A stretch of DNA of 57,222 bases from a candidate division Zixibacteria bacterium RBG_16_53_22 (GCA_001775395.1 MEWP01000009.1:1239-58460), one strand, 5' to 3'; counted from the first letter of the stretch, positions 1 to 9,271 are shown. The notes: generated by a model from the letters alone, not told the origin. Numbers and translations are program-made.

Positions 1-711
1 GACGACTCCAATCCATCCACCCTCTATTATGCCTGCGGTGGTTATTTCGGCAAGGGCCAGTCGGTCTGCCCGCGCAGGCTTATCCCCAAAGATGAGTTGG
101 AGCAGTATGTCATGGACACGATAGGCGCCATGATCTCCGAGTACTTCACGGGGGATAACCTTACCATGCTGAGGAAGCTGGTCGAAGAGGAGGTCAATTC
201 ATTAATTCCGAATTCGGGCAATGAAATCGATCAGGTGGAATCGAGGCTGGCCGCGATAGATAAGATAATAAACAACCTCATTGACAATATGACCTCGGTT
301 AACCGCGAGTTTGTCGATAAGCGAATCATTGAGCTCAAGAGTGAGAAGGCGGAGCTTGAGGGAAGGCTGAGAGCCTTGCAGGCCGAAGGCAAGAAGAGAA
401 TCGAAGCCGGGGCCATCATAGAGGAAGCCATGGCGATGGCCGCCAATTATAGGCGTGTGTTCGATGAGGGCACCGTCGAGGAAAAACGCTTCTTCTTGAG
501 GGCCTTCCTTACCGACATAAGGCTCGATCCCGAGAATGGCGAGGGCGAGGCCAGGTTCGTCCTGCTTCCCGGCATGCAAAAGCTGGTCCCACAGCCTTCG
601 TCATCGCGATTATCAGGGGCAAATTCAAAAAATGAAGACCCGTCCAAGGAGGACAGGTCTTCACGGTCATTCATAGCGCTACGGGGAATCGAACCCCGGT
701 TTGGTGGCTGA
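1..711 (+). CDS. C-terminal part of a large serine recombinase / site-specific integrase (5' end outside the window)
   Basis: Frame +1 is open from base 1 (DDSNPSTLYYACGGYFGKGQSVCPRRLIPKDELEQYVMDTI...). It has a recombinase zinc-ribbon-like Cys pattern followed by coiled-coil E/K-rich sequence. The last residues (SFIALRGIEPRFGG) are antisense to a tRNA gene. Confidence 0.7.
   Translation, partial: DDSNPSTLYYACGGYFGKGQSVCPRRLIPKDELEQYVMDTIGAMISEYFTGDNLTMLRKLVEEEVNSLIPNSGNEIDQVESRLAAIDKIINNLIDNMTSVNREFVDKRIIELKSEKAELEGRLRALQAEGKKRIEAGAIIEEAMAMAANYRRVFDEGTVEEKRFFLRAFLTDIRLDPENGEGEARFVLLPGMQKLVPQPSSSRLSGANSKNEDPSKEDRSSRSFIALRGIEPRFGG
627..662 (-). terminator. Rho-independent terminator of the tRNA-Glu gene, lying inside the recombinase ORF
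   Basis: Minus strand reads GAAGACCTGTCC-TCCTT-GGACGGGTCTTC followed by ATTTTTT. Confidence 0.7.
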
Positions 712-746
712 GAACCACCCGTCCTAAACCCCTAGACGATAGCGCC
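674..746 (-). tRNA. tRNA-Glu (anticodon CTC)
   Basis: Minus strand GGCGCTATCGTCTAGGGGTTTAGGACGGGTGGTTCTCAGCCACCAAACCGGGGTTCGATTCCCCGTAGCGCT. Acceptor, anticodon (GGTGG-TTCTCAG-CCACC) and T arms all pair. CCA is not encoded. Confidence 0.93.
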
Positions 747-826
747 ACGTGAGGCTTAAAATATTTAAAAGAACGCTCAAGTCAACAGAATCTTTGCGGG
801 CGGATCGGACCGCCGCGATAATATTA

Positions 827-1567
827 CTATCTTAAAGCGCCGGCGGTTCCGACGGCAATCAGGTCCTTCGTTTTTGAGGAAAACGGCCCCCGCTTATAGT
901 CGCCGTAAAATTCAACTCTGGTGAAACCGGCTTCTCTTAAATTTTTATTAAGCTCAGCGCGGGTCCAGGGCTTAAGTGTGACGGTCGAGACGGAGACTAC
1001 CGGAGGAACCCTGGAGCCATCGGCGATTGTGACAACGAAATCGATCAGGCTCTTGCGGTAACGATATTGCTTGAACCGCGCCATATCACCGTCGATATCA
1101 ACGGCGAAAGTTATGGGGCGGTCCCGCAGAATACGGTCGTAATTGAGCTGCTGGAAGATGAGGGTTCCGCCATCGGGTTTAAGATGGCGCCGGCAGTTAG
1201 ACAGCAGCCGTCGTAGCTGCGCCTCAGTCGCAAAATGGGGTATGGTGTTGCCGAGGCAAAGGAGAAGATCGAATCGGCGTTTGAGGTTGATATTTGAAAT
1301 ATCGGCCTGGACGATGCGAAGCCTGGCCTGTTGTTCTCTGGCTTTGCGGCGGGCGGCCCGGAGCATTCCGGGAGAGTAATCCACACCCACGACCTCGAAT
1401 CCCCCGAGGGCCAGGCCGACCGCGACGGTACCGGTGCCGCAGGCGAATTCGACGATACTCCTCGGGCCGAATGAGCGAATCAGCTCGAGCAAGCCATCGG
1501 GTAAAGCAGTCTGACGTTTCACAAAGCGATCGTAGCTTCCCGCAAAGGCGCCCTTGATTTTTCCCAT
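827..1567 (-). CDS. SAM-dependent class I methyltransferase
   Basis: MGKIKGAFAGSYDRFVKR...SIVEFACGTGTVAVGLALGGFEVVGVDYSPGML... is motif I plus a typical Rossmann-fold methyltransferase. The start was chosen at MGKIKG because the longer ORF overlaps the divergent gene. Confidence 0.85.
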   Translation of the reverse strand: MGKIKGAFAGSYDRFVKRQTALPDGLLELIRSFGPRSIVEFACGTGTVAVGLALGGFEVVGVDYSPGMLRAARRKAREQQARLRIVQADISNINLKRRFDLLLCLGNTIPHFATEAQLRRLLSNCRRHLKPDGGTLIFQQLNYDRILRDRPITFAVDIDGDMARFKQYRYRKSLIDFVVTIADGSRVPPVVSVSTVTLKPWTRAELNKNLREAGFTRVEFYGDYKRGPFSSKTKDLIAVGTAGALR

Positions 1568-1732
1568 GTTAAGACTCCAATTTGAAACCGGGGGGATATT
1601 AAGACGGTTTGTCAAGTCGGTCAAGGCAAAAAGACCGGGTGTGCCCGGAATGCCTTTTTGATTGACACAAATGCATTTTTTCCATATCTCACATAGTCCT
1701 TGAAATTTTACCCTTGATGGAGGCCGAGACCG

Positions 1733-2800
1733 ATGAAAGACCGAATTCCCCTGATATTGACCGCCATTCTGATGATCCACTTGCCAGCGTCGGCATTGCC
1801 GCGGTTCGGGGCGCAGTACGAGCAGAAATGCAATCTCTGCCATGTCAGCCCCTCGGGCGGCGGCATGAGAAACGCCTACGGCTCGCAGTATTTCGCCCAG
1901 ACAGAGCTGGCCGCGCACAAGCTGCCGATGGAGGAAATCAGCAAATTCCAGCCGAATGTCTCCGACAATATCCTGATTGGCATGGATGGCAGAACGCTTT
2001 ATATCCACGATGAAAGCCTGGAACAGTCGAGCTTCTTTCAGATGGAGGGCAATTTCTATCTCGACGCCCAGGTTACGCCAAAATTCAATGTCTCGGTATT
2101 CAAGGGCTTATATTCCGGATTCGAGATATTCGGGACCGGATATTACCTGCCGCTCCACGGCTATATCAGGGCCGGCAAGTTTCAGCCGTCATACGGCTGG
2201 CGTTTCGAGGATCACACCTCGTTTGTGCGCGAGAAGATGCTCTGGCCCCCGAACTCATACGACACCGGAATGGAAATCGGTTTTTATCCTCAGGGAATAT
2301 CGGCCAATATCGGCATGTTCAACGGCACCGGCGGACAGCTTGATAATGACCGTGGCAAGGCTGTCGCGGCTCGCCTCGAATACCGTCTGAAAATCGTCGG
2401 TCTGGGATTGGGCCTGGCAGGATCATTCTGGCAAAACGATCGAACAAGCGGCCGAATCGATATGTATGGGCCGGCCTATTACTTAAAGGCCTGGCAGGGC
2501 AAACTTATCTATCTTGGCGAGCTCGATTGGCTCGATGACAAGGGCAGCAATACCAAGTTGTTTGCCACGACCCAAAGCCTGGCGTTCAGGCTGACACAGG
2601 GCATTTGGATCGAGGGGAAGTATGATTTCCACGATCCCGATGTCGATCTGAAAAGCGGGGCCACCAGCCGCTACTCGCTGAGCATCGATTATTTTCCAAT
2701 CGGATTCCTGGAGCTGGAACCGTCGCTGAGATTTTACAATGACGACGTAATAAATGACGACTACGTGATATTTATTCAGCAATTCCACTTTTTCTTTTAA
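1733..2800 (+). CDS. Secreted or outer-membrane beta-barrel protein with an N-terminal CXXCH heme motif
   Basis: Signal peptide, then FGAQYEQKCNLCHVSPSGGG (CNLCH). Remainder is rich in alternating aromatic beta-strands and ends ...YVIFIQQFHFFF. Confidence 0.65.
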   Translation: MKDRIPLILTAILMIHLPASALPRFGAQYEQKCNLCHVSPSGGGMRNAYGSQYFAQTELAAHKLPMEEISKFQPNVSDNILIGMDGRTLYIHDESLEQSSFFQMEGNFYLDAQVTPKFNVSVFKGLYSGFEIFGTGYYLPLHGYIRAGKFQPSYGWRFEDHTSFVREKMLWPPNSYDTGMEIGFYPQGISANIGMFNGTGGQLDNDRGKAVAARLEYRLKIVGLGLGLAGSFWQNDRTSGRIDMYGPAYYLKAWQGKLIYLGELDWLDDKGSNTKLFATTQSLAFRLTQGIWIEGKYDFHDPDVDLKSGATSRYSLSIDYFPIGFLELEPSLRFYNDDVINDDYVIFIQQFHFFF

Positions 2801-2809
2801 GAGGAAAAT

Positions 2810-3724
2810 ATGTCAATCAGGAATATCGGAATCGCGTTGGTGATCTGCCTGGTCATTATGGCCGGCATGCGATGCGCGGATATGGGCGACGAGATCACGC
2901 AGAGTGTCAACCACGCACCGGTGATCACCTCGGCCGGGAGCGTGACGACCACGGTCGGTCAGAGGCTTCTGTATCGCGCCGCGGCGAACGATCCGGACGG
3001 GACAGCGCCGACAATATGGTTATTCAATAGCCCATCATGGCTATCGGTTTCGGCTGATTCAATTTTCGGCGTGACACCGGCCGGGGCGGTAGACACATCG
3101 TTCATGGTGGTGGCCAGCGATGGTTCGCTCGATGATACCCTTATGGTGGATATCACGGTCGGCACAGTCAACCGCGCGCCGCAAGTGACCTCACCCGATA
3201 CGGCCTCGGTTGTGCAACTGGGGCAGTTCATTTATCAAGCGACCGCTATCGACCCGGACGGCACGACGCCGACCATTTCATTTAACAATTTCGCGTCATG
3301 GTTGACACCCGACGCCGATTCGATCTTTGGTCAGGCGCCATCCGACGCGGTCGATACATCATTCCAGGTTATCGCAACCGATGGCATTCTTTCAGATACG
3401 CTGTTGGTTTCGGTATCGATATTACCGGCGGTCTCTTACTCGGCACAGATTCAGCCGGTGTTCACAACCAACTGCGCTGTCTCCGGCTGCCACATGGGGC
3501 CGGCGCCTGCGGGTGGTCTTCGCTTGATGAGTTACAACCATCTAATTGCAGGGGGCAATTCCGGCGATGCGATTGTGCCATTTGAACCCGACAGCAGCCG
3601 TTTGGTCAAGAGAATCGAGGGCACAATTTCGCCCCGTATGCCTGCCAATGGACCGCCGTATCTGCCGGATTCGACCATCCAACTCATCCGCACCTGGATT
3701 GCCCAGGGGGCGATGGATAATTGA
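2810..3724 (+). CDS. Lipoprotein with two Ig/cadherin-like repeats and a C-terminal cytochrome-c-like CX4CH motif
   Basis: Lipobox-like MAGMRC; two repeated domains (NHAPVITS... / NRAPQVTS...); C-terminal IQPVFTTNCAVSGCHMGPAPAGGL...RMPANGPPYLPDSTIQLIRTWIAQGAMDN resembles planctomycete-type cytochrome domains. Confidence 0.65.
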   Translation: MSIRNIGIALVICLVIMAGMRCADMGDEITQSVNHAPVITSAGSVTTTVGQRLLYRAAANDPDGTAPTIWLFNSPSWLSVSADSIFGVTPAGAVDTSFMVVASDGSLDDTLMVDITVGTVNRAPQVTSPDTASVVQLGQFIYQATAIDPDGTTPTISFNNFASWLTPDADSIFGQAPSDAVDTSFQVIATDGILSDTLLVSVSILPAVSYSAQIQPVFTTNCAVSGCHMGPAPAGGLRLMSYNHLIAGGNSGDAIVPFEPDSSRLVKRIEGTISPRMPANGPPYLPDSTIQLIRTWIAQGAMDN

Positions 3725-3883
3725 GAGGCCGTTTTAGAACCAGGATGTCGTCCCAATCGACTCCATCCGGACATATATTATACCAATTCGGGCGAGCAGA
3801 AAAGCGCCTCAGGACGTAAAGACTCGACTCTGACGAGATGTCGTCCCGGTTAGGCCGGGACTTCCATCCTAAGGCATAAGTGA

Positions 3884-4867
3884 TTATAACTTCACTCGCC
3901 CAGAAGCATTGAGCACCCGAAGCGCATTCAGGGTCAGCATCTTGTTGGGTTTGCCGCGCCACCAATCGACAGGGTCCATGTAGAGGCCCCTGGCATTCGG
4001 CAATTTCCAGTAATAGCCGTCGGCTTTCCAGCGGCCATCGGGGAGTTGTTTCTGCTCGACGATGTCGAGCGCCGCGCGGGCGCGGATGTCGTTGAGGACT
4101 TTCGGAAGCATCGAAAGCACGCGCAAGCCCTGCAAAATGTCGTAATGCCAGTAGTGGGGCCAGTGAAGCATAAGCCACTTGGGGTTGATAGTCTCCCCCG
4201 TTGTCTCGGAGCGAAAAAGGCGATGGCGCAGGACAAACTCGGCGGTCCGCTTGGCGGCGGCCAGGGATGCCCTGTGACCGGTGGCGCGATGATATTCGAT
4301 CAGACCCCACATTGGGATTACGCTTTCATGGAACGATGAGTGACAGGCGTCCTTTTCCTTGTCGCAGTTCCAGCCGCCGTCGGGCCACTGCCACGCAATG
4401 AGCGATTCGGCCAGGTACCTGACACGGGGGTCATCCGCCATTCCCAGGCGCGAGCAGACGGCCAGGGCGTTCCCCTCCTGAGAGGCGCACCGGCGAGTAA
4501 GGCTATCAATGACGCGGATGCTCTTTTTGTGAGCGGGGCCGGTCAGCCAATCCAAAACCGTATTGGCGGCTTTGATTGCTCGCCTGTTACTCTCGGGAAG
4601 CGCCAATTCTACAAGCGAAACCAGGCGCCAATGGGCGCCCCTCCACTTGGTGTACGGGTGGCAGCCGAAACCGCCATCGGGCTTCTGGCCGGAGAGGAGA
4701 GCCGAAACGCGAGCCGACCGGGCAATCTTGCTTTTAGCTTTCATGACGACGGGTGAGTCGTCGGGTTGGCCAAGCAGGTCGGTCAATGCCAGGTATTTGA
4801 TTGAGGGGTCATTGTCCTCGAGAAGCCAATCTATAACCCCGTTATCGACTTTCATCAGTTGCTCCAT
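3884..4867 (-). CDS. Terpenoid-cyclase / prenyltransferase alpha-alpha toroid-like protein
   Basis: Repeated QKPDGGFGCHPYTKWRGAHWRL / QWPDGGWNCDKEKDACHSSFHES / QLPDGRWKADGYYW motifs of squalene-cyclase-like toroids. Confidence 0.6.
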   Translation of the reverse strand: MEQLMKVDNGVIDWLLEDNDPSIKYLALTDLLGQPDDSPVVMKAKSKIARSARVSALLSGQKPDGGFGCHPYTKWRGAHWRLVSLVELALPESNRRAIKAANTVLDWLTGPAHKKSIRVIDSLTRRCASQEGNALAVCSRLGMADDPRVRYLAESLIAWQWPDGGWNCDKEKDACHSSFHESVIPMWGLIEYHRATGHRASLAAAKRTAEFVLRHRLFRSETTGETINPKWLMLHWPHYWHYDILQGLRVLSMLPKVLNDIRARAALDIVEQKQLPDGRWKADGYYWKLPNARGLYMDPVDWWRGKPNKMLTLNALRVLNASGRVKL

Positions 4868-5071
4868 TTGTCGGCCAAATCCCGATTCGAAACCTGCGTC
4901 GAGAGAATATATGTAGATACCTTACGATAGTTCAACTATAAAAAATCGGTGGCATCGCCCAATAAGGAACATAAAGAGCGTCATATCGTAGGATACTCAC
5001 GCAATTTAGGTAATTGACGCCTGCGGTTAGGTCGATTATATTGAGGGGAACAATGTTCTTTGAAAATTCAT

Positions 5072-5428
5072 GGGGGCGACAGGTCTCGACGGGATGGCTG
5101 AGGTCAAACCTGCGCGCCGAGGTCCCCGGTTTGCCTCGTTAATCAATCGGGAACACTGTAAGTGCCAACGATTACTCGTTTGCATTAGCCGCCTAAGACA
5201 CTGGTGGCTCGTTCTACCCGGATTTGCTTATCGGTTCGGGATAGGGCGTCGACTCAGATAAGATAGCGTCACGTCACGTCCTCGGGCGGGACGCGAAATA
5301 ACAGAGGGCTGGGCCGCTGGGAAGCCTGACAGCCGGCGATTCATCGGCCGAGATCAAAAGACTGCCTATGCGCGTAGACGGTTTTTCGGACGCGTCTTCG
5401 GACGGGGGTTCGATTCCCCCCGCCTCCA
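5072..5428 (+). ncRNA. ssrA: tmRNA (tag peptide ANDYSFALAA)
   Basis: 5' GGGGGCGACAGGTCTCGACGGG; 3' T-arm GGACGGGGGTTCGATTCCCCCCGCCTCCA; GGGGGCG pairs with CGCCTCC. Tag ORF GCC AAC GAT TAC TCG TTT GCA TTA GCC GCC TAA is at 5164-5196. Confidence 0.95.
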
Positions 5429-5438
5429 GTAAAATCAT

Positions 5439-5563
5439 GGACGGGGCACGCCTGAGGCGTGTAAACCCGCCAAAAAAACGGCGGGCAGGGCTGCGTCCCT
5501 AAGGGGCTCGTCCGCCTCTGGCGGATTCGATCTCGCCGTAGGCGAGCAAGTCCCCCCGCTTCC
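5439..5563. repeat. Cluster of short palindromes between tmRNA and the GIY-YIG gene
   Basis: Hairpins ACGCC-TGA-GGCGT (5448-5460), CCCGCC-A7C-GGCGGG (5466-5485), TCCGCC-TCT-GGCGGA (5511-5525), CTCGCC-GTA-GGCGAG (5532-5546). The cluster ends in TCCCCCCGCTTCC (5551-5563), a near copy of the tmRNA 3' end (5415-5427). Confidence 0.75.
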
Positions 5564-5578
5564 GCCAAGTTATTGGAA

Positions 5579-5845
5579 ATGGTTAATGTCTATGTCTTAC
5601 ATGGTGCCAACGGGAAACGGTATGTCGGCATTGCGAATGATCTGAATCGTCGTATGAGCGAACATCGCTCCGGCCACACCAAAGGCAGTCAAATCATAGG
5701 CGATTTCGTTCTTCTTCATTCCGAGGAATATGACAATTACACTTCCGCGAGAGAACGCGAGATATATTTTAAATCCGGCGTCGGCCGAAAATGGCTAAAC
5801 GCTAAATATCCTCGGACGGGGCCCGCCAGAAAATACGGCGGGTGA
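5579..5845 (+). CDS. GIY-YIG superfamily nuclease-like small protein
   Basis: MVNVYVLHGANGKRYVGIANDLNRRMSEHRSGHTKGS...EEYDNYTSAREREIYFKSGVGRKWLN matches the family pattern (VYVL...YVGI...R...H, then A..RE...K...GR..L). Confidence 0.85.
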   Translation: MVNVYVLHGANGKRYVGIANDLNRRMSEHRSGHTKGSQIIGDFVLLHSEEYDNYTSAREREIYFKSGVGRKWLNAKYPRTGPARKYGG

Positions 5846-5861
5846 ACCCGCCTGAAGCGGG
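5814..5861. repeat. Palindromic repeat at the 3' end of the GIY-YIG gene
   Basis: GGACGGGGCCCGCC (5814-5827) repeats 5439-5452 with one mismatch. Hairpins CCCGCC...GGCGGG (5822-5842) and CCCGC...GCGGG (5847-5861). Confidence 0.7.
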
Positions 5862-6415
5862 AAATCTCATAATTGTCGCCGAGCCAAGCCGGGGTGCGGC
5901 GACATCAATGCGGCGGATGAAATGATATTGCCCAATCTACTCGATATATGATTTCGATTGTTATCTATTGCATATCAGGTGGGAATGGACCGTAAATTTG
6001 TGCTTGACATCGATAATCCGTGTTTATATACTCTCGCCGGGCATAGAATCTGCATCTTGGAAGTTATTTTGGCATTTTATACCTAAAGCCTTTTTGTCAA
6101 ATGGCTTTTGAAATTGGTATAATTTTCCCTCCGCCAGATCGTCAATTTTAGAGAGGTCTTGTGGCTCCGGGCAGAATTTGCAGAAATTTCCAGCGAACGA
6201 GAGTTAATCCATTAAAAGATATATTGTTACTCTAATGTGTGAAATAATTCACATCATTATCAATATTTGACATGATGATTTCATTTTTCATCGCAGGGAA
6301 AGGTACGCCAAAGCTCGTGATATAATTCACAATTATTACTAATAACAGCGATTCCGGCAAGACATGGTCTAATTGCAGGCAAAGCATAACCTGTCTGCCA
6401 GCCTAAAGAAGGAGC

Positions 6416-7054
6416 ATGCCTATGAATGTGGGGCAACGCTGGAAAAACATCAGGTACGAGGCCGAGGTCGATCCCAAGTTTGTCGAGGAAATCGCCTCGA
6501 TCCCGGCCGGTCAAAGACTCTTTGACTGCATTCAATGTGGTACTTGTAGCGGCACCTGTCCGGTGAGCCACTACATGGACCAGACGCCGCGCAAGATTAT
6601 CGCCATGATCAGAGCGGGATTTAGACGGGAGGTCCTGGCCAGTGTTACCACCTGGCTTTGCGCCTCCTGCTACTCCTGCTCCGTCGAGTGTCCCCAGGAA
6701 ATCAAGATCACCGACATCATGTATGCTCTCAAACGACTCGCCATCCAGGAAGGGGTATATCCCCGGCGATTCCCGATTTCGGTTCTGGCCAGGGAGTTTT
6801 ACAGGTTTGTCCTTAAGACCGGACGAAACAACGAAGCGCGGCTCACCATGAGACTTTTCTTGAAAACAAATCTCTTCAGGCTTTTCGGGCAGACACTCCT
6901 GGGATTAAAACTGTGGAGGCAGGGAAGAATGCGTCTTAGAGTCGACCGAATCAAAAGCAAGCGTGAGCTGCGAAAAATCATCAAGGTGCTGGATGAGCAG
7001 TTGGCTCGAAAGAAATTCAAGGCAAAGGCCATTTCAGCCGGGGAGGCAGTATGA
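6416..7054 (+). CDS. hdrC: Heterodisulfide reductase subunit C-like 4Fe-4S protein
   Basis: CIQCGTCSGTCPV and CASCYSCSVECPQEIKITDIMYALKR. An alternative start at 6422 has a better Shine-Dalgarno spacing. Confidence 0.88.
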   Translation: MPMNVGQRWKNIRYEAEVDPKFVEEIASIPAGQRLFDCIQCGTCSGTCPVSHYMDQTPRKIIAMIRAGFRREVLASVTTWLCASCYSCSVECPQEIKITDIMYALKRLAIQEGVYPRRFPISVLAREFYRFVLKTGRNNEARLTMRLFLKTNLFRLFGQTLLGLKLWRQGRMRLRVDRIKSKRELRKIIKVLDEQLARKKFKAKAISAGEAV

Positions 7055-7956
7055 GCTACCTTTACTATCCCGGATGCTCTTTGAAGGGTCTGGGCAGAGC
7101 CTACGAAGAATCGCTCCTTGCGGTTTTCAGCGCGCTCAGCATCGATCTGAAGGAACTTCCCGATTGGAACTGCTGCGGCGCGACGGCCTATATGTCTATC
7201 GACGAGACGAGGGCTTTTGCTCTTTCCACCCGAAATCTGGCCCTGGCGGAGAAATGTCGCGTGGGGGAAGAGATGGTACATCTTATTACCCCCTGCAGCG
7301 GATGCTACCTGGTCTTGACCAAGGCACAGCACTATACGGAGGAGTATGAAGACCTTCATAAAGATATAGAAATCGCCATGAACTCGGTCGACCTGAAATA
7401 TAACGGTAAGGTGCGGGTCAGGCATCCCCTGGATGTGCTGATAAACGATATCGGCATAGAATATATATCTTCTCAGGTCAGCAGGCCGCTCAAAGGCATA
7501 AAGGTGGCTTGTTATTACGGGTGTCAGATTGTCAGGCCGTTTTCATCGTTTGATGATCAACATCAACCCACCTCCATGGAAAGGCTCATGAAAACGCTGG
7601 GAGCCGAGGTCATAGAGTGGCCGCTTAAGACACGCTGTTGCGGTGGGTCGCTGGCGGGGACTGTAGAGGACGTTGGCTTAAGGCTCAGTTACATCTTACT
7701 TAAGGAGGCCCAGAAGCGCCATGTCGATGTCATTGCGACGGTCTGCCCTCTCTGCCAGTTCAACCTTGAATGTTACCAGCCGCGGATCGGACGAAAGTTC
7801 CGTGACAAGATTGATATGCCAGTAATGTATTTCACACAGCTTATGGGTATGGCGTTGGGCCTTGGAAAAAAGGAACTGGGTATGCAGCGTCTGACAGTGC
7901 CTTTCCCGCAAAGAGCGGCCCTCGAGAAGATGGGAGGTCATCATGTCGGCAGGTAA
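7051..7956 (+). CDS. hdrB: Heterodisulfide reductase subunit B-like protein (two CCG domains)
   Basis: YYPGCSLKGLG...WNCCGATA...CSGC and YYGCQIV...RCCGGSLAGT...CPLC. Both CCG cysteine sets are present. Confidence 0.9.
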   Translation: MSYLYYPGCSLKGLGRAYEESLLAVFSALSIDLKELPDWNCCGATAYMSIDETRAFALSTRNLALAEKCRVGEEMVHLITPCSGCYLVLTKAQHYTEEYEDLHKDIEIAMNSVDLKYNGKVRVRHPLDVLINDIGIEYISSQVSRPLKGIKVACYYGCQIVRPFSSFDDQHQPTSMERLMKTLGAEVIEWPLKTRCCGGSLAGTVEDVGLRLSYILLKEAQKRHVDVIATVCPLCQFNLECYQPRIGRKFRDKIDMPVMYFTQLMGMALGLGKKELGMQRLTVPFPQRAALEKMGGHHVGR

Positions 7957-9271
7957 CATGAATCTCAACGGCCGGCCGAGAGTCGGCGTCTACATATGCC
8001 ATTGTGGGATCAATATCGCCGGCAAGATTGAGATTGCCGAGCTGGTGAAATTTGCAGAGAAGCTCCCCGATGTCACCGTGGTGCGCGACTACAAATTCAT
8101 GTGTTCGGATCCGGGACAGAACATAATTCAGGCCGATATCCGCAACGGGCTTGTGAATCGGGTCGTGGTGGCATCGTGCTCCCCTCTGATGCACGAGTCG
8201 ACGTTTCGACGCGTTTCCTCCGATGCGGGAGTGAATCAATTTCTCACGCAGATGGCCAATATCAGAGAGCATGTGAGCTGGGTGACGGCTGATTCGCAGG
8301 ATGCCACCGCCAAGGCCAAGGCGCTTATTGGGGCCGCCGTGCACAGGGTAGTGTTGCACAAACCCCTGGAAAAGAAGACGGTGCCGGTCCATCCTGATGT
8401 CCTGGTAGTCGGCGGCGGCATAGCCGGCATCCACGCCGCGCTGACATTGGCTGAATCGGGGAAAAAGGTTTATCTCGTGGAACGGGAGCCGAGTATCGGC
8501 GGCCACATGGCTCAATTCGACAAGACGTTTCCCACGCTCGATTGCGCGGCATGCATCCTCACACCCAAAATGACGCAGGTTCGCCTTCATCCCAATATTG
8601 AATTGTTGAGCTATTCGGAGGTGGACTCAGTCGATGGGTACATAGGGAATTTCGATGTCAAGGTGCGCCGCAAGGCCCGATTTGTGAACGAAGACAAGTG
8701 CACAGGGTGTGGAGAGTGCACGGTAAATTGTCCAGTGCATAACAGAATAGCTCCTCCAGAGCATCCTGAAGTTGAACCGCACCTCGACCATGAAGTCAAG
8801 AGTTGGCTGACGAATCTCTTAGAACAATATAAGGGGCGGGCCAGAGAAGCATTGTTGCCTCTAATGATTGAGGTCAATCGGCAATATCGCTACTTACCGC
8901 GAGACATAATTCATTATATGGCTTGGCGGCTGGACATTCCGCTGTCGGACGTTGCACTCCAGGTGGCTACCTTCTACAACGTCTTCAGCCTGAAACCTCG
9001 CGGCCTCCATACCATTAGAATCTGTATGGGGACAGCCTGCTTCGTGAAAGGTTCTGGAAGGCTCTTGGAAAGGCTGGAACGCGAACTTGGCATCAAAACC
9101 GGCGAAACAACCAGCAACTTGAATTTCACTCTCGAAGCTGTACGGTGTATCGGGTGTTGTGCCCTTGCACCTGCGATTCGCATCGATGGTGACACATACG
9201 CCCATGTCCGTCAAGACCGCATTCCTCGCCTTCTAAGAAAATATACGGTGGAAGGGGGTGTAAAGGTATGA
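7943..9271 (+). CDS. Fusion: N-terminal half of HdrA + NuoE/HoxE-like [2Fe-2S] domain
   Basis: HdrA part: GVYICHCGINIAGKIEI...VVGGGIAGIHAALTLAESGKKVYLVEREPSIGGHMAQFDKTFPTLDCAACILTPKM...CTGCGECTVNCPV (to about 8737). NuoE part: LLPLMIEVNRQYRYLPRDIIHYMAWRLDIPLSDVALQVATFYNVF...CMGTACFVKGS...CIGCCALAP. Confidence 0.88.
   Translation: MSAGNMNLNGRPRVGVYICHCGINIAGKIEIAELVKFAEKLPDVTVVRDYKFMCSDPGQNIIQADIRNGLVNRVVVASCSPLMHESTFRRVSSDAGVNQFLTQMANIREHVSWVTADSQDATAKAKALIGAAVHRVVLHKPLEKKTVPVHPDVLVVGGGIAGIHAALTLAESGKKVYLVEREPSIGGHMAQFDKTFPTLDCAACILTPKMTQVRLHPNIELLSYSEVDSVDGYIGNFDVKVRRKARFVNEDKCTGCGECTVNCPVHNRIAPPEHPEVEPHLDHEVKSWLTNLLEQYKGRAREALLPLMIEVNRQYRYLPRDIIHYMAWRLDIPLSDVALQVATFYNVFSLKPRGLHTIRICMGTACFVKGSGRLLERLERELGIKTGETTSNLNFTLEAVRCIGCCALAPAIRIDGDTYAHVRQDRIPRLLRKYTVEGGVKV

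Noticed and set aside
1568-2008. N-terminal extension of the 827..2008 minus ORF
   Set aside because: The methyltransferase fold begins at MGKIKGAF (1567). The extension is low-complexity translation antisense to the cytochrome gene.
3684-4310. 208-aa minus ORF overlapping the toroid protein
   Set aside because: Alternate frame of 3884..4867, which carries the recognisable PDGG motifs.
5070-5261. 63-aa plus ORF
   Set aside because: Lies inside tmRNA. Only the short tag reading frame is real.
5341-5568. 75-aa minus ORF (contains GGGGNRTPVRRR)
   Set aside because: This is the antisense translation of the tmRNA T-arm, a well-known spurious ORF type.
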